DNA of 64,000 nt, taken from assembly GCF_017591435.1 (NCBI RefSeq), contig NC_059268.1:3421222-3485221 (forward strand). The letters run 5' to 3'. Made by a program: the position numbers and the translations under genes. The DNA comes from Portunus trituberculatus. Lineage: Eukaryota; Arthropoda; Malacostraca; Decapoda; Portunidae. Positions 25,090-39,029 of this stretch are shown one piece after another (positions within the stretch are counted from its first letter, which is position 1; the number at the start of each line of letters is the position of its first letter). The notes under the pieces are model-generated. The model searched no databases. It had not been told where the DNA came from and saw nothing but the letters and a program-made list of their open reading frames with translations.

Positions 25090-26220
25090 TTATTTATTTA
25101 GAAAACTATTTGTAGCTGGCGTATTTATTGATTTATCTAAAGCCTTTGATTCCTCAAACCATGTTATCTTAACAGACAAATTAAAGCACTTTGGTGTTAG
25201 AGGAATCCCACTCCAACTTTTGAAAAGCTACATTTACAATAGATATCAAGCAGTGTACTGCAACGCATCCTGTTCTTCCTTTAAACGAGTTTCTAAGGGA
25301 GTTCCACAGGGATCTATTTTAGGATCTTTACTTTTCCTTATGTACATCAATGATAACATTTACTCAAGCTCTAAATTTAAATACACAATATATGCTGATG
25401 ACGAACCTGCTCTTGTGTGATGACAGTATAAACAGACTACACTCAAATTTGATTATTGAATTAAATCTAGTAAGTCAGTGGATAAAATAAAATAAATTAA
25501 AGCTTAATATCAGTAAAACGAGTTATGTACTTTTTCAAAACCGGTCAATAAAGCATATCATGCCCCATTTTACATGAAGGTGCTACTTTACAACGCGTAG
25601 CAAATACTAAATTTCTTGGGGTCATTGTAGATGAGAATCTAAACTGACTAGATCAAATAAACTCTGTACAAGTAAAATCATCAAGAATATGTGGCATACT
25701 ACACCGGGTTCGTAATAATCTTACTTCTGTGGCATTAATCAGCATATATTACACACTTTGTTTTCCTCATCTTATTTACTGTCTCTCTTTGGAGTTGTAC
25801 CTGGCCATCGTTTATTGACAAGCTGGCTGTAGCTTAAAGAAACATTTTAGATGTATATTTACTATGGGAAAATTTGAATCAAGAGGCTATTTTTCTACTT
25901 ATAATTTTCTTAACTTTCGTGATATCCACAAATATTTTCTTCTATTATTTATTTACAAGGATTTAAACAGCCATCGTGTAAATCTAACCTTTGAGTTAGT
26001 ACGCAGAGTTCATAATATTAGAAATAATAATGTTAGCTTAGTTTTCCCTCAGTTCCGAACAACTCTCTTCAAAAACTGTATTCTGAGTTCAGTCTCAACT
26101 GTGGAATTCCTTACCCACTGAAATAAAAACCATCAATAACCTGGCGTTGTTTAAAAAGAAAATAAAAACATATTTGAAAACTGCATTGTAACACCTTTTA
26201 TGAGCATTATGGTTGTGTAC
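25090..26220 (+). mobile_element. CR1-like LINE, C-terminal half of reverse transcriptase, degenerate
   Basis: The plus strand encodes GVFIDLSKAFDSSNHVIL (from about 25120), then an intact piece at 25220-25420 with SKGVPQGSILGSLLFLMYIND and YADD, and degraded fingers/C-terminal parts (RVANTKFLGVIVDENL, 25864-26121). It lies head-to-head with the preceding minus-strand LINE at about 25085. Its 3' end runs through GTAT repeats into (AAT)n. Confidence 0.75.
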
Positions 26221-26294
26221 TTATATGTATGTGTATGTGCATATATGTGTATGTATGTGTATGTATGTATGTATATATGTATGTATGTGTGTAT

Positions 26295-26296
<2 letters not shown>

Positions 26297-26363
<67 letters not shown>
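26297..26363. repeat. (AAT)n array between two LINE 3' ends
   Basis: Separates the plus-strand LINE at 25090-26220 from a minus-strand LINE 3' end beginning at 26366; the element tails meet here. Confidence 0.9.
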
Positions 26364-26364
<1 letters not shown>

Positions 26365-26365
26365 G

Positions 26366-27030
26366 GTTTATTAGTATAATTGCAGTACATACATACTGAA
26401 AATGTACATATGGGGATTGAGGGAGACTTAAGATTAGAATATTAGCTTAGCTGCTAATGGTTATTTATGGTTCGCACCATGGGGCGGGGGGGATAGCACT
26501 ACCTAAAGATGTACATATGGGGATTGAGGGACTGAAGATTAGAACCTTAACTTAGCTATTTATGGCTCGCACCATGGAGGGGATAGCACTATGATGATAA
26601 CGGTCAGTTCTTGGGGCCCTGAGTGGCATGACAACGTTTGTGTGTCGTGTGGCATGGATTGGTTGGGGCGCGTCAGGGGGGAGGAGATGTCGTAGCCGTG
26701 AGTGGCGCAGCAATCCTCCACCCATCTTGACGAGGGCCGCTTGGTGTCTGGTAGCCATTGTGGGGAGATCGAGGGTAGAGAGGGCGTGATCATAGTCGGT
26801 GTGTGTATGTGTGTATGTATGTATATGTATGTATGTGTATATGTATGTATATGTGATAGATAGATAGATAGATAGATAGATAGTTTATTGACCACAGTGC
26901 ATATAAAGAACAATAGACAAAAGGTACAAATAATTTCACTAATACTTCTAAAGTTTATACTAACACTTTATAACTGGTGTAGAGGGAGGAGCAATTAAAT
27001 GATACGCCGGTGAGAAGAGGCGGCGGCCGG
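26366..27030 (-). mobile_element. Two antisense LINE 3' ends with a tandem duplication
   Basis: 26366 onward (GGTTTATTAG...) and 26882 onward (AGTTTATTGACC after (GATA)n) have the antisense look of LINE 3' termini (AATAAAC followed by a simple tail). Within the first, a ~107-bp segment (TGTACATATGGGGATTGAGGG ... CGCACCATGG) is duplicated at 26403-26508 and 26509-26599. Frames are short and unassigned. Confidence 0.45.
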
Positions 27031-27039
27031 GTGTCGCAT

Positions 27040-28135
27040 GCCTCGTATAATTACACACTATTTGCTTAAGGAACTGAAATATGTAAAAAAAAACCAAAGG
27101 GTTGTTTTGGTGTTTTCAAACATTTTATTCACCAAAACTCAGAATGGCAGGCGAAACAAGATTATACACATTATTTGTTAAAACGTCTTATTTATGTGTT
27201 TTAAGGTGTTTTATGAAAAACAAAAAAATGTCTCGATTGAAAATTTTGCATATTGAAGTCATATTACATTGTTACGCTTCAAAATTATAAAAACGTTGAA
27301 ACTATGCCGATCTAGAGAAACGAAAAATAGTAACAAAAAGGTGTTAATTTGCTGGTTTTCAGGTTTTATGCAGTAAAACTCAGAAATGCAAGAAAATAAA
27401 ACTATATAAAGAATATTTGTTAAAGGAAGCGATATATGAAGAAAACTAGGATATTTCGTTGTTTTCCATCATTTGGGAACCACAATTCAGAAATGCAAGC
27501 AAGAGAAGTCTATACACTATATTTGTTAAAACGTCTTATTTATGTGTTTTGAAGGTGTTTTATGAAAGAAAATATCTCGATTGAAATCTTTCATACTCAA
27601 GTAATTTTACATTGTTATCCTTCAAATCTATAAGATTGATAAAAATAAGCCAATATAGAGAAGAAAAATTAAAGGAACGAAAGCGTGTTATTTTAATAGT
27701 TTCCAGCTTTATATGCACCAATCATAGAAATCAAAGTAGAGCGCGTATAAAGACACTAATTGTTTAAGGAACTGAAATATGTATAAAAATGGATAATTTT
27801 GGTGTTTTCCAACATTTATGCACCAAAACTAAGAAATGCAGGCAAAACAAAAACATACACAATATTTGTTAAAAACGTCTTATATACATATTTCTAAAGT
27901 TTTCTTTTGTGAAAACAAAACTATCTCAATTTAAAATGTTGTATATTGAAATCATTTTACATTGTAACACTTCAAAATGACAATATCGATGAGACTTTGC
28001 CGATATAGTGAAACGAAACAAAAGTAACAAAACGTGTTATTTAGGTGGTTTTCAGGTTTTTATGCACCAAAACTCAGAAATCCAGGCAAAACGCGTATAT
28101 ACACCCAATTACTTTAAGGAACTGAAATATATATA
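27040..28135 (+). repeat. Satellite block 3
   Basis: Just over three ~340-bp units in sense orientation. AAAACGTCTTATTTATGTG-type half-unit motifs recur near 27178, 27530 and 27870. The last half-unit (TTAAGGAACTGAAATAT) runs into A-rich sequence and the giant trinucleotide array. Confidence 0.85.
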
Positions 28136-28156
28136 TAAAAAAAAAAATGGTTTATA

Positions 28157-29821
<1,665 letters not shown>

Positions 29822-29917
<96 letters not shown>
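29822..29917. repeat. (GA)n microsatellite
   Basis: Directly follows the (ATT)n array; the same order (ATT)n-(GA)n recurs at 31246-31672. Confidence 0.97.
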
Positions 29918-29919
<2 letters not shown>

Positions 29920-29983
29920 ACAGTAATTTTAATTTCGATATGGAATACGACTACCTTACTAGTATTACTACTTCTTTTATGTT

Positions 29984-30300
29984 ATAGCCTATAACGCTTT
30001 TCGGTATACTTGAAGAGTGTGAGAAGCGCTGTCCAGCTTCCACCCATTAGCGGCGGGGAAAATTTGATTTATAGTGGTACCCATATTAGGGCCCATATCG
30101 CCACCAAAGCGCATCTTTTTTGAAAGGCAAATACACCTCCACCTTGAACAGGGATACCATGATGACAGGCAGGTGACTTTAAACCACTCGAGAAATGAGA
30201 AAGTTTCAAGATAACACACGGTGGGATTCCAAACTACACATGGACGTGTGCCCCATCCCACGCTCACCACCATATCCACTACTCCTTGCCTATGCTGCTT
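29984..30300 (-). mobile_element. SINE-3, copy 1
   Basis: On the minus strand a tRNA-like head with a B-box-like GTTTGGAATCCCACC leads into a body containing TCGAGTGGTTTAAA, GTGGCGATATGGGCCCTAATATGG and GGAAGCTGGACAG. Shared with 30838-31140 and 31740-32035. Confidence 0.7.
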
Positions 30301-30521
30301 TCGCTTACTAGTAAATTTTATTGTCGATTCTCTATTCCTTGGGCCCTCAAGGCACGACTGTCTAGGAAGAAAAGATTAAAATATTTAGAAAGTGAATGAT
30401 GGCTATTATGATAATAATACAAATATTCCTACTACATAAAAGGAAGTAAAGGTGTAAAATGAAGAAAGAAAGGCCACAGAGACGGAAATAAGAGAAAGGC
30501 AGGTAGGAGAAACTCAGCTAC

Positions 30522-30524
<3 letters not shown>

Positions 30525-30592
<68 letters not shown>
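30525..30592. repeat. (CT)n microsatellite
   Basis: Uninterrupted. The flanks at 30300-30525 and 30592-30838 hold no recognised gene. Confidence 0.96.
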
Positions 30593-30594
<2 letters not shown>

Positions 30595-30837
30595 CCTATT
30601 CCTACAGTCTCACAAAACATCCTCTCCTCTCCTCCTGCTGCTGCTCCTCCGCCTCCCTCACATCCTCCATGACAAACAAGGATTTGCCGCGGCGCAAGAA
30701 TCAGCCCACGATCATTAATACTCTCGCTGAACGAGAGCTAAAGGTACAAAAGTCTAATTAATTAGTAAAATTCCATCATGATTTCGAGGATCGCCAAGAG
30801 ACAGACCAATGCCAAGGGTAGACACGAGAAAAAGAAG

Positions 30838-31140
30838 GGCCTTGCGAGTAGCGTAGGATCGGGCAGACGTCCATGCGTACGTTCGAATCCTATCATGTGC
30901 CGCCTTGAAACTCTGTCATTTGTCGAGTGGTTTAAATTTACCTACACGTCATTATGATATCCAGGTTCATGGTGGACGCGTCATTGCCTTGCACCAAAGA
31001 CGCACTTGGGTGGTGATATGGCCCTTAATATGGCTACCTCTATAAATAGAATATCCTGCGCCGCTAATAGTGGAAGCTGGACAGGGCTTCTCATGCATAC
31101 TCTTCAAGTATATCTACAGGAGCTCTAGGCCATAACAGAA
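30838..31140 (+). mobile_element. SINE-3, copy 2
   Basis: Plus orientation. B box ACGTTCGAATCC near 30879; body TCGAGTGGTTTAAA, GGTGATATGGCCC and GGAAGCTGGACAGG; ends near CATAACAGAA followed by A-rich, TAG-rich and then (ATT)n sequence. Confidence 0.7.
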
Positions 31141-31245
31141 AAAAAAAGCCTTAGGTCGATTGCTACTCTTCCTTTTACTATTATTAGAAGTAGTAGTAGC
31201 AGTAGTATTGTTAGTATTTTGATTATTATCACTTGCATTATACTT

Positions 31246-31280
31246 ATTATTATTATTATCATTGTTATTATTATTATTTA

Positions 31281-31379
<99 letters not shown>

Positions 31380-31462
31380 AAATATCATTATATTATTACT
31401 AAAATTTTCATCATTATTATTATTAACATTTTTTTATTATTATTATTATTACTCTTATTATA

Positions 31463-31513
<51 letters not shown>
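31246..31513. repeat. (ATT)n array with interruptions
   Basis: Low-complexity ATT/TAT sequence downstream of SINE-3 copy 2. Confidence 0.95.
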
Positions 31514-31581
31514 TTTAATGATATTATTAGTGTTATTGTTTTTATTGCTATTATTTTTCAATAAAACCTTGGAAATATTTT

Positions 31582-31672
<91 letters not shown>
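31582..31672. repeat. (GA)n microsatellite
   Basis: Same relative position to SINE-3 copy 3 as 29822-29917 has to copy 1. Confidence 0.96.
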
Positions 31673-31675
<3 letters not shown>

Positions 31676-31739
31676 TGTTTACAGTAATATTTTTTTTGTA
31701 GTGCAATACGACTACACTACTACTATCTATACTTTTGTC

Positions 31740-32035
31740 CTTATGGTACAGCCTATAGCGCCTGTAGGTATACCTGGAGTGTATGGGAAGCACAGTGACT
31801 GTCCAGCGTCCACCCTTTAGCGTACACACAATTTTATTTATATTGGTACTCATATCACTTCACCTCCACCTAGAACATGTCTACCATGATGACATTTACC
31901 TAACTTCAAACCACTCGAAAAAAAAAAAAAAAAAATCGAAGATGGCACATGGTGGGATTCGAACCTACACATGAACGTCTGCTCCATCCCACGTTCACAA
32001 CCATATTCACTACTCTTGGCCTATCCTGCTTTCGC
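31740..32035 (-). mobile_element. SINE-3, copy 3
   Basis: Minus orientation. B box complement GGTGGGATTCGAACC near 31951. An A-run of about 18 sits inside the body. Flanks on both sides match those of copy 1, so it belongs to a larger duplicated block. Confidence 0.7.
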
Positions 32036-32187
32036 TGATACTAGTGAATTTTATTTCCAGTTCACTATTACCAAAGCCCTCCAGCCAGGACTGTCTAGGA
32101 AAAACAGATTAAAATAATTAGAAAGAGAATAAAAATAAGAAGTATGGAAGCATATAGATAAAAAAGAGAGAAGAACGGAATCACGGG

Positions 32188-32365
32188 CGTTTTCGTGGCC
32201 CAAGGGTCTGTAAGCTCATGTGTTTGAATCTTGGCCACAGTCGGAGAGTAAAAACAGCATTCACTTGGGGTAAGGGTTCTTTAAGGTGTGGGATTTCAGA
32301 TAGATGGCTCCCAAAATACCTCTTTTGGCCCGTAGAACCCCGTAAGAAGCCCATATTGTATAACA
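32188..32365 (+). mobile_element. SINE-1, second copy
   Basis: Shares CATGTGTTTGAATCTTGGCCACAG (B-box region, diverged) and the 3' body TTTCAGATAGATGGCTCCC...AAGCCCATATTGTA with 51775-51967 and, more distantly, with 2278-2455. Confidence 0.65.
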
Positions 32366-32929
32366 AATATCTCTACTAAGGTATTGGCGATGGCTCAATA
32401 GAGAAGAGCAGGACCCGCACCCTGCTGGCCGCCTCCCGCTACTACACTACTAGTACTCTTGGCATATTCTGCTTCCGCTGATACTTGTATATTTCATTGG
32501 CAATACACACTTTATAGAAAATGGATATTTGAAATGGCGCTATTCCCAGGTCCATTAAGACGGGACTGTCTTGGACCTAAAACCCACACAACTGTACACA
32601 AAGGAGAACGTAACTTGGCCGCAGCTTTGAAAATAATACATTACCATGATTCATGGAGCAAATTACCCTAAACATTACTAATAACTAAATCTAAACAAAC
32701 ATTACGTTTGCAAAAAAGAAAGTAATATAATAATACTTTTATCACAAACAACAAAATATGTAAATATTCTTTAAACAATAAAAAATAACTAAAAAAACAC
32801 TACAGCCTACAAGAAAAGATAGAGAAATGAGAGGAATTAGACGACAGTACTCTCTGTTCTTGCCGTCAGATATCCACATCACAGCGACACAGCAGGGATG
32901 GTGGGAAACATGATGGCACTAGTAATAGT
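32366..32929. other. Unassigned; contains a third partial copy of the 30-32 kb duplicated block end
   Basis: 32436-32570 (ACTCTTGGCATATTCTGCTTC..., GGGACTGTCTTGG) resembles the end of the blocks at 30290-30365 and 32000-32105. Otherwise nothing recognised. Confidence 0.5.
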
Positions 32930-33727
<798 letters not shown>

Positions 33728-33728
33728 G

Positions 33729-34230
33729 TCGAGCTGTTGCACGACGTTGCACAAATTCTCTAGCTACTGGCTATAAATAGTCAAAGGTTTTTTCTATCTT
33801 TAATTAACAAAAATAATATCTATACATAAGGTGTTCGATACGGCGCCGACAAGTAACAATCACAACTCTTTCTGTTGCCTTCTCCACTACAATTACTACA
33901 ATTTCTCTTACAACATCCTTAAGAATTACATTAATCTCGTACATATTCTTCCATCAAAACGGATTTCACTTCAAACATCATCCACTATATCTTCATAACG
34001 TATTACAACATCTGAACACGGTGCTTTATTTATCAGTAAATCTCATATGTAGTACGTACAATATTACCCCTTTTTTCCCAGCTACCCGTATATAAGAATG
34101 ACCTTTACTTGGTACATGAATGCAAGCAACCACGTGACGTACCACCAAATATATTACCATACACATATAATTACCTGACTCCGTTCAACAAAAATGACAA
34201 CGTAACACCACCGAAATATAATGACAAATA
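33729..34230 (-). repeat. LARD LTR, third copy, inverted and older
   Basis: Reverse complement of the distal ~500 bases of the LTR at 12680-13175. It shows roughly ten visible substitutions in the first ~240 bases, so it is older than the 5.3-13.2 kb pair. It lacks the last ~10 bases next to the (AGT)n array and runs into the assembly gap. Confidence 0.85.
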
Positions 34231-34730
34231 NNNNNNNNNNNNNNNNNNNNNNNNNNNNNNNNNNNNNNNNNNNNNNNNNNNNNNNNNNNNNNNNNNNNNN
34301 NNNNNNNNNNNNNNNNNNNNNNNNNNNNNNNNNNNNNNNNNNNNNNNNNNNNNNNNNNNNNNNNNNNNNNNNNNNNNNNNNNNNNNNNNNNNNNNNNNNN
34401 NNNNNNNNNNNNNNNNNNNNNNNNNNNNNNNNNNNNNNNNNNNNNNNNNNNNNNNNNNNNNNNNNNNNNNNNNNNNNNNNNNNNNNNNNNNNNNNNNNNN
34501 NNNNNNNNNNNNNNNNNNNNNNNNNNNNNNNNNNNNNNNNNNNNNNNNNNNNNNNNNNNNNNNNNNNNNNNNNNNNNNNNNNNNNNNNNNNNNNNNNNNN
34601 NNNNNNNNNNNNNNNNNNNNNNNNNNNNNNNNNNNNNNNNNNNNNNNNNNNNNNNNNNNNNNNNNNNNNNNNNNNNNNNNNNNNNNNNNNNNNNNNNNNN
34701 NNNNNNNNNNNNNNNNNNNNNNNNNNNNNN
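34231..34730. other. Assembly gap, 500 N
   Basis: Exactly 500 undetermined bases, so probably a placeholder length rather than a measured one. It begins inside an LTR copy. Confidence 0.99.
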
Positions 34731-34869
34731 AAGAGAAGTCAATACAAGTAAAAATACATCAGTATAGCTCTTTAATCATACCGGTTGTTTATTCCATATT
34801 TAACAGCAATGACTATGATAGGTGGTAAATGATATTGCAGTACTTGACATGGAAGTAGGCCGGGTCATC

Positions 34870-35900
34870 TCATAACTAAAAAAGGCAGGCACATAGTAAT
34901 GGAAATATTCATAAAATCAACATTCATTAATTGGTAGGATTGTCTTTCCTCTTGATAACGTCCTGAAGCTTTTTGGGACTGATACTGCAAGATTTTGTAA
35001 TTTATGAGGCTCAATACGATTCCACAATGCATGGATCTCCCTCTCAAGCTTTGACATCCAGTACATGACCTTCCACTGGAGAGCCTTCTTAACGATTTGC
35101 CTAGCCACTCCTCAATAAATTGTACTTCAGTCACAAAACCATTGGATTACTGATTTGGCTGTATGAGGCTTTGCCCCATCTTGCTGAAAGATGGTAGCTA
35201 TAGTGTCTTCAAAAGCCTGGGGTAAAACACACAGCAACTCCAGTAATTATACTGGTTCACCCTTTCCTTGTGAGACACATTAAGGTGGGCCTTGCTGTAA
35301 CCAACCAATGCTCCCCCACATCATCAATGGATCTGGGTGTTTTATAGTAGCACAAGTGTAGCGGGCATCCAGTAGATCACTACTGTGATGGCGATAAACA
35401 TTACAATTTCTATTGCATGTCACCATAAAGGTGCTTTCATCAGACCACAATACAATCAGCCAGTTCTCATCTCACACTCCATACTTCCTGGTAAACTGGA
35501 CCCTATTCACTTTGAGGAGAGGCTTCTTTATTGGGTAGTGATTATGGTAGGCAAGCTCAGCAGTGAGGCGGGATACTGTATAAACAAAGACCTCTTCCAG
35601 CAACCTAAGGTTCTCTTCCTTTATTTTTCTCGCTGTCAGGACAGGATTAGTCTTTAGTTGTTGTTTCACTATGTTTCTACACCACTTGTCTTTTATTGGG
35701 CACTGGCCTCTCGTGGGTGGGATAATTCTGACTGCCGTGCTAGTAGGGCTTGGCAACCCAACGCCACATAGAACACTCACTCACACCAGGTTGTGCCATG
35801 ATATCTTTCATTTACAGGCCAGATTCTTTTAAAGCAATGATCTGAGCAATCTTGCCCTGCTCTAAATGTGTGTTCTTGCCCATATTAACAACACATGGCC
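34870..35900 (-). pseudogene. Tc1-like transposase remnant
   Basis: From 35780 down the minus strand encodes a Tc1 helix-turn-helix region (NPVLTARKIKEENLRL, TVSRL, IKKPLLK near 35500-35690). Next come a diverged first catalytic region (SDESTFMVT near 35440), the second catalytic box FQQDGAKPHTAK (near 35180), and an end resembling LWNRIEPHKLQNLAVSVPKS at 34917-35108. The SPDLNPIE box is not recognisable. Multiple frameshifts. No clear inverted repeats were found. Confidence 0.75.
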
Positions 35901-35989
35901 ACTCAAAACACTATATGGTGGATAGAATCCAGGGGCGCTTCACGGATGACACGCGGTTAAAACCTCACACACACACACACACACAGTCA

Positions 35990-36455
35990 ACCTGAGGGCT
36001 TCCAAGATATTTATTGTGGCGGCAAAAGGAAGCTCCGCCCCCTAGCTACATGTACCACTGGCCAGCTGACTTGTCCCAAAAGTATCATACCAATTTCAAT
36101 CGATTCTGTTTTTGCCAAATTGTAGATCAAGTGGCTAGGACCCGGCCTACTCCTTCGTCAAGTCCTGTGTGTTTCATATGTGTGTATGTTAACTCATAAT
36201 CAAAACTTCCACAATAGGGAGAAATGAGTTAATAAAAGTTTGTGGGAGGTCTTTGCTGACAAGTGCTTAAGTAAAAAAAGTATTGGTGGATATCTGTAAA
36301 CTCATTGACGTTTGACCTTGGGCATATATAGCTAGCAACAAGAAAAGCCTATAGAACAACTTCACAGCTATTTTACAAGACATAATGATCTTGAATGAAT
36401 GATGATAATACATAGATTTAAGGGGATGGAATATCACACTTGTGAATATAAACTT
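35990..36455. other. Unassigned sequence
   Basis: Follows a short (AC)n at 35966-35984. No gene recognised. It may be intronic to the SR-type gene whose last exon is at 37193. Confidence 0.4.
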
Positions 36456-36529
36456 GTCAGTAAACCCACAGTTGTAGATTTGAAGTATTTATTCTGATAC
36501 TTCAAGTCTACAACTGTGGGTTTACTGAC
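36456..36529. repeat. 33-bp-arm hairpin, 8-base loop
   Basis: 36456-36488 and 36497-36529 are reverse complements with one mismatch. The arms begin GTCAGTAAACCCACAG. No other part of a transposon is visible around it. Confidence 0.95.
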
Positions 36530-36682
36530 AGATTTAAAAAAATACTTGTATCTGTAAAAAGAACAGGGATTTAAACATCATTGCAGAAACAGAATTACAT
36601 TCAGCATGTAATTCTGTTTGGTATGTGCCTGTTAAATAAAGTCTTTTCACCACAGGGGTGGTGTCATATCTTTTCATGATCA

Positions 36683-36809
36683 TGGTAGAGGCTCCTTAAT
36701 ACCTTCCTAGGAAGGCAAGGTTTTCTGATGCTTTTGGAACACTTGCAACCTTCTACACTCTCTGGGGAGCAGGTAACAGTGTGAGAGTCACTCAGGTGAC
36801 AGACCATTC

Positions 36810-36888
<79 letters not shown>

Positions 36889-37025
36889 AAATAACTCACC
36901 CAGAGTTGACTCGCACATTGTTGCCTATTTCCCATAGAGTGTAAAAGGTTGTCAGGTAGTGTTCCCAAAATATCAGAACATCTTACCTTCCTGGGAAGAT
37001 AGTAATAAGCATTTACTATATACTG
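36683..37025. repeat. ~120-bp imperfect inverted repeat around (CT)n
   Basis: 36683-36805 and 36895-37025 are diverged reverse complements (shared ACCTTCC...GGAAGG, TTCTGAT, GGAACACT, CAACCTT.TACACTCT). The loop holds (CT)n at 36817-36882. It lies just upstream of the SR-type exon, so probably in an intron. Confidence 0.75.
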
Positions 37026-37192
37026 TGGAAAGAAATTACTTGGTCATATGGTGTCAAGACTTTCCGTGCCTACTGTAGCATTTGAATTATATTAAAATGA
37101 TGTGTCATCAACTTCAAGCTTACAGTAGAGGTGCATGATTCAAGGTTTAGTGAAGAATATTAGGTTGCTTTCACAATCTTTTCCTCTTTCAG

Positions 37193-37274
37193 GTCACCAC
37201 AGAGGTCACGGCGGTCTCAGAGCAGAGATTCTCACAAAAGGCGAAGCAGGAGTAGATCTCGGTCACGCAGCTGA
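37193..37274 (+). CDS. Terminal coding exon of an arginine/serine-rich (SR-type) protein
   Basis: A strong 3' splice site (TTTTCCTCTTTCAG, ending at 37192) opens an exon whose single open frame (first base completes a codon, then 26 codons and TGA at 37272-37274) is almost entirely Ser, Arg, Gln and Lys. It begins SPQRSRRSQSRD and ends in four or five SR dipeptides. Such RS tails belong to nuclear splicing factors of the SR family, where phosphorylated serines mediate protein contacts and nuclear-speckle localisation. The upstream RNA-binding exons are not visible; they may lie beyond the Tc1 remnant and gap to the left. The exact family member cannot be named. Frame, splice site and a long 3' UTR with a late AATAAA support a real gene. 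Confidence 0.55.
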
Positions 37275-38625
37275 TCTCATCAATGCAGTAGTAAAACGAG
37301 GGGAGCAGATGCTTGACCTAAAGCAGGGCAAAGAGAAAAGACTATCCTCAGGCAGTGAATAGTGGCATATTGTCTCAAAGTTGAGGCAAAAAGTGAATGA
37401 GTAAAAAAATAAAGGCAGAGTCCATATAAGGAAGCAAACCAGGACCTCAGCTACAGCAAACTGGCCCCTCAACACCACCAAGGTTACTACTGTTCCTGCC
37501 TTCATAGAATTTCTTCTTGCTTCTCATCTATCTCTTGCTCTTGTATTTTTCACGCTTTTTAATTTGTATATAGATTTCCTTTTTCAGGCATGTCCACTCA
37601 GTGCTCTTCTGATTGGATTAAGAGGTCATAAAATATAACTTTAGATGTGCTAGGAAAAAGGTTTATCAAACAAATACCGGAGAAAGTCAATTATTTATTT
37701 TTTTCTCACTCTTTCTTCGTTAGGATAGGTGAGGCTTACTTTTGTTTTATTTATATATCAGAAGAGCATTGGGTGGTAAGAAAAGTGTTGTTGGAGAGTG
37801 AGGAGTGAAGCACCACACCGTTTGGCCAGACAACTGCGATGATTCTTCGGAACTGCGATGATCATCTATACAGAACACCGGGTTTTAACATGCTTCCGCA
37901 TGGAAATGCTCGTCTACAGAAATTACATGTGTGATACTGGCTGTATATGCCTTCCTAACATGCAAAGCTGAAACATGCAAATTATAAAGTTTTGAAGATA
38001 TAGTAATGTCTTCAATAGTACACTTAAAAGTGATTTGATTTAAGTTTGTACCTGTACACATGTTTTATATATATGGTCTAAGCAAATGTGGTATACCAGA
38101 CTAATGACAGTACAGTACATATTTATGTAAAAAAAAAAATAAATAAAAAAAGAATAAAAAAAATAAAAATAGGGAAAAATACCCCTATCTATTGCAAGTG
38201 TGACTGCTCACTGATGTGAGTTTTTTCTATTATTTTAACATGGGTTTGTTAATATTTCTGCACCTGTATATAGTAGAAAATAAAATCTGGGCAGGATTCA
38301 GATTTGGGATAAAAATTTGTATAATGCAGCAATTCAAAAAAATTCTGCAGTGTACAGGATCTTGTTTCTTCATCCCAGACTATGAGTACAAAATTTGTAC
38401 ATTATCATTTGTAAAGCTCCCAGTTGTGTTGGGCAATATATTTAAGGCAGATGTATTAGTTTCAATCATATTTCCAGTAATGAAGAATGTAAACACAGTG
38501 ATTGGAGCAACTTAGTATTTGATGTTATAAAACTAATGATTTTATGTACTAGGACTGATCAGTTGTCATTGTTTTATTTCTGGGTGACTTTATAACCAAG
38601 TCAATAAAAAATAAAAATAATAAAA
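37275..38625 (+). other. Probable 3' UTR of the SR-type gene
   Basis: AT-rich sequence without further coding signal after the TGA. Candidate poly(A) signals occur at several places; the best is AATAAA at 38603-38608. The UTR end is inferred. Confidence 0.45.
38603..38608 (+). terminator. Candidate polyadenylation signal AATAAA
   Basis: Canonical hexamer in TCAATAAAAAATAAAA, followed by A/T-rich sequence. Confidence 0.45.
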
Positions 38626-39029
38626 AAAATTTCTATACATTTTTTAAGTTACATTATGAATACTACAAAATATCATAGCTCTGAAAAAACGACGATGCGG
38701 TTAGGAAATTTAATTTAGAGCTTTATTACTAGTAATAATATTAATTGACTATTGTAGTGGATAATTTTTTGTGCTAGATCACGATTTCAGCTGTTAAGAT
38801 GATGGTTTTGCCATGTATGATTGAGCTGTCCTGTAAGCCACTATTTAAGGGTGGTGTTGATGCTACTCATGCTGGGTGTAACTGGTTATAATTGGCTGAC
38901 ACTGGTAGCTGCTTGTTTCACTGGGGAGTGCTTAAAGTTCTTCTGATTGGACACAAGTTTCAGTGAAAACTCTGATGAATAATGCCTCTATTTTAGAGAG
39001 GCATTGCACATCTCTGCATGTGTCAATTA

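Noticed and set aside
37135..37362. 75-codon plus-strand frame over the SR-type exon
   Set aside because: It is another frame of the same exon; the RS frame fits the splice acceptor and known biology.
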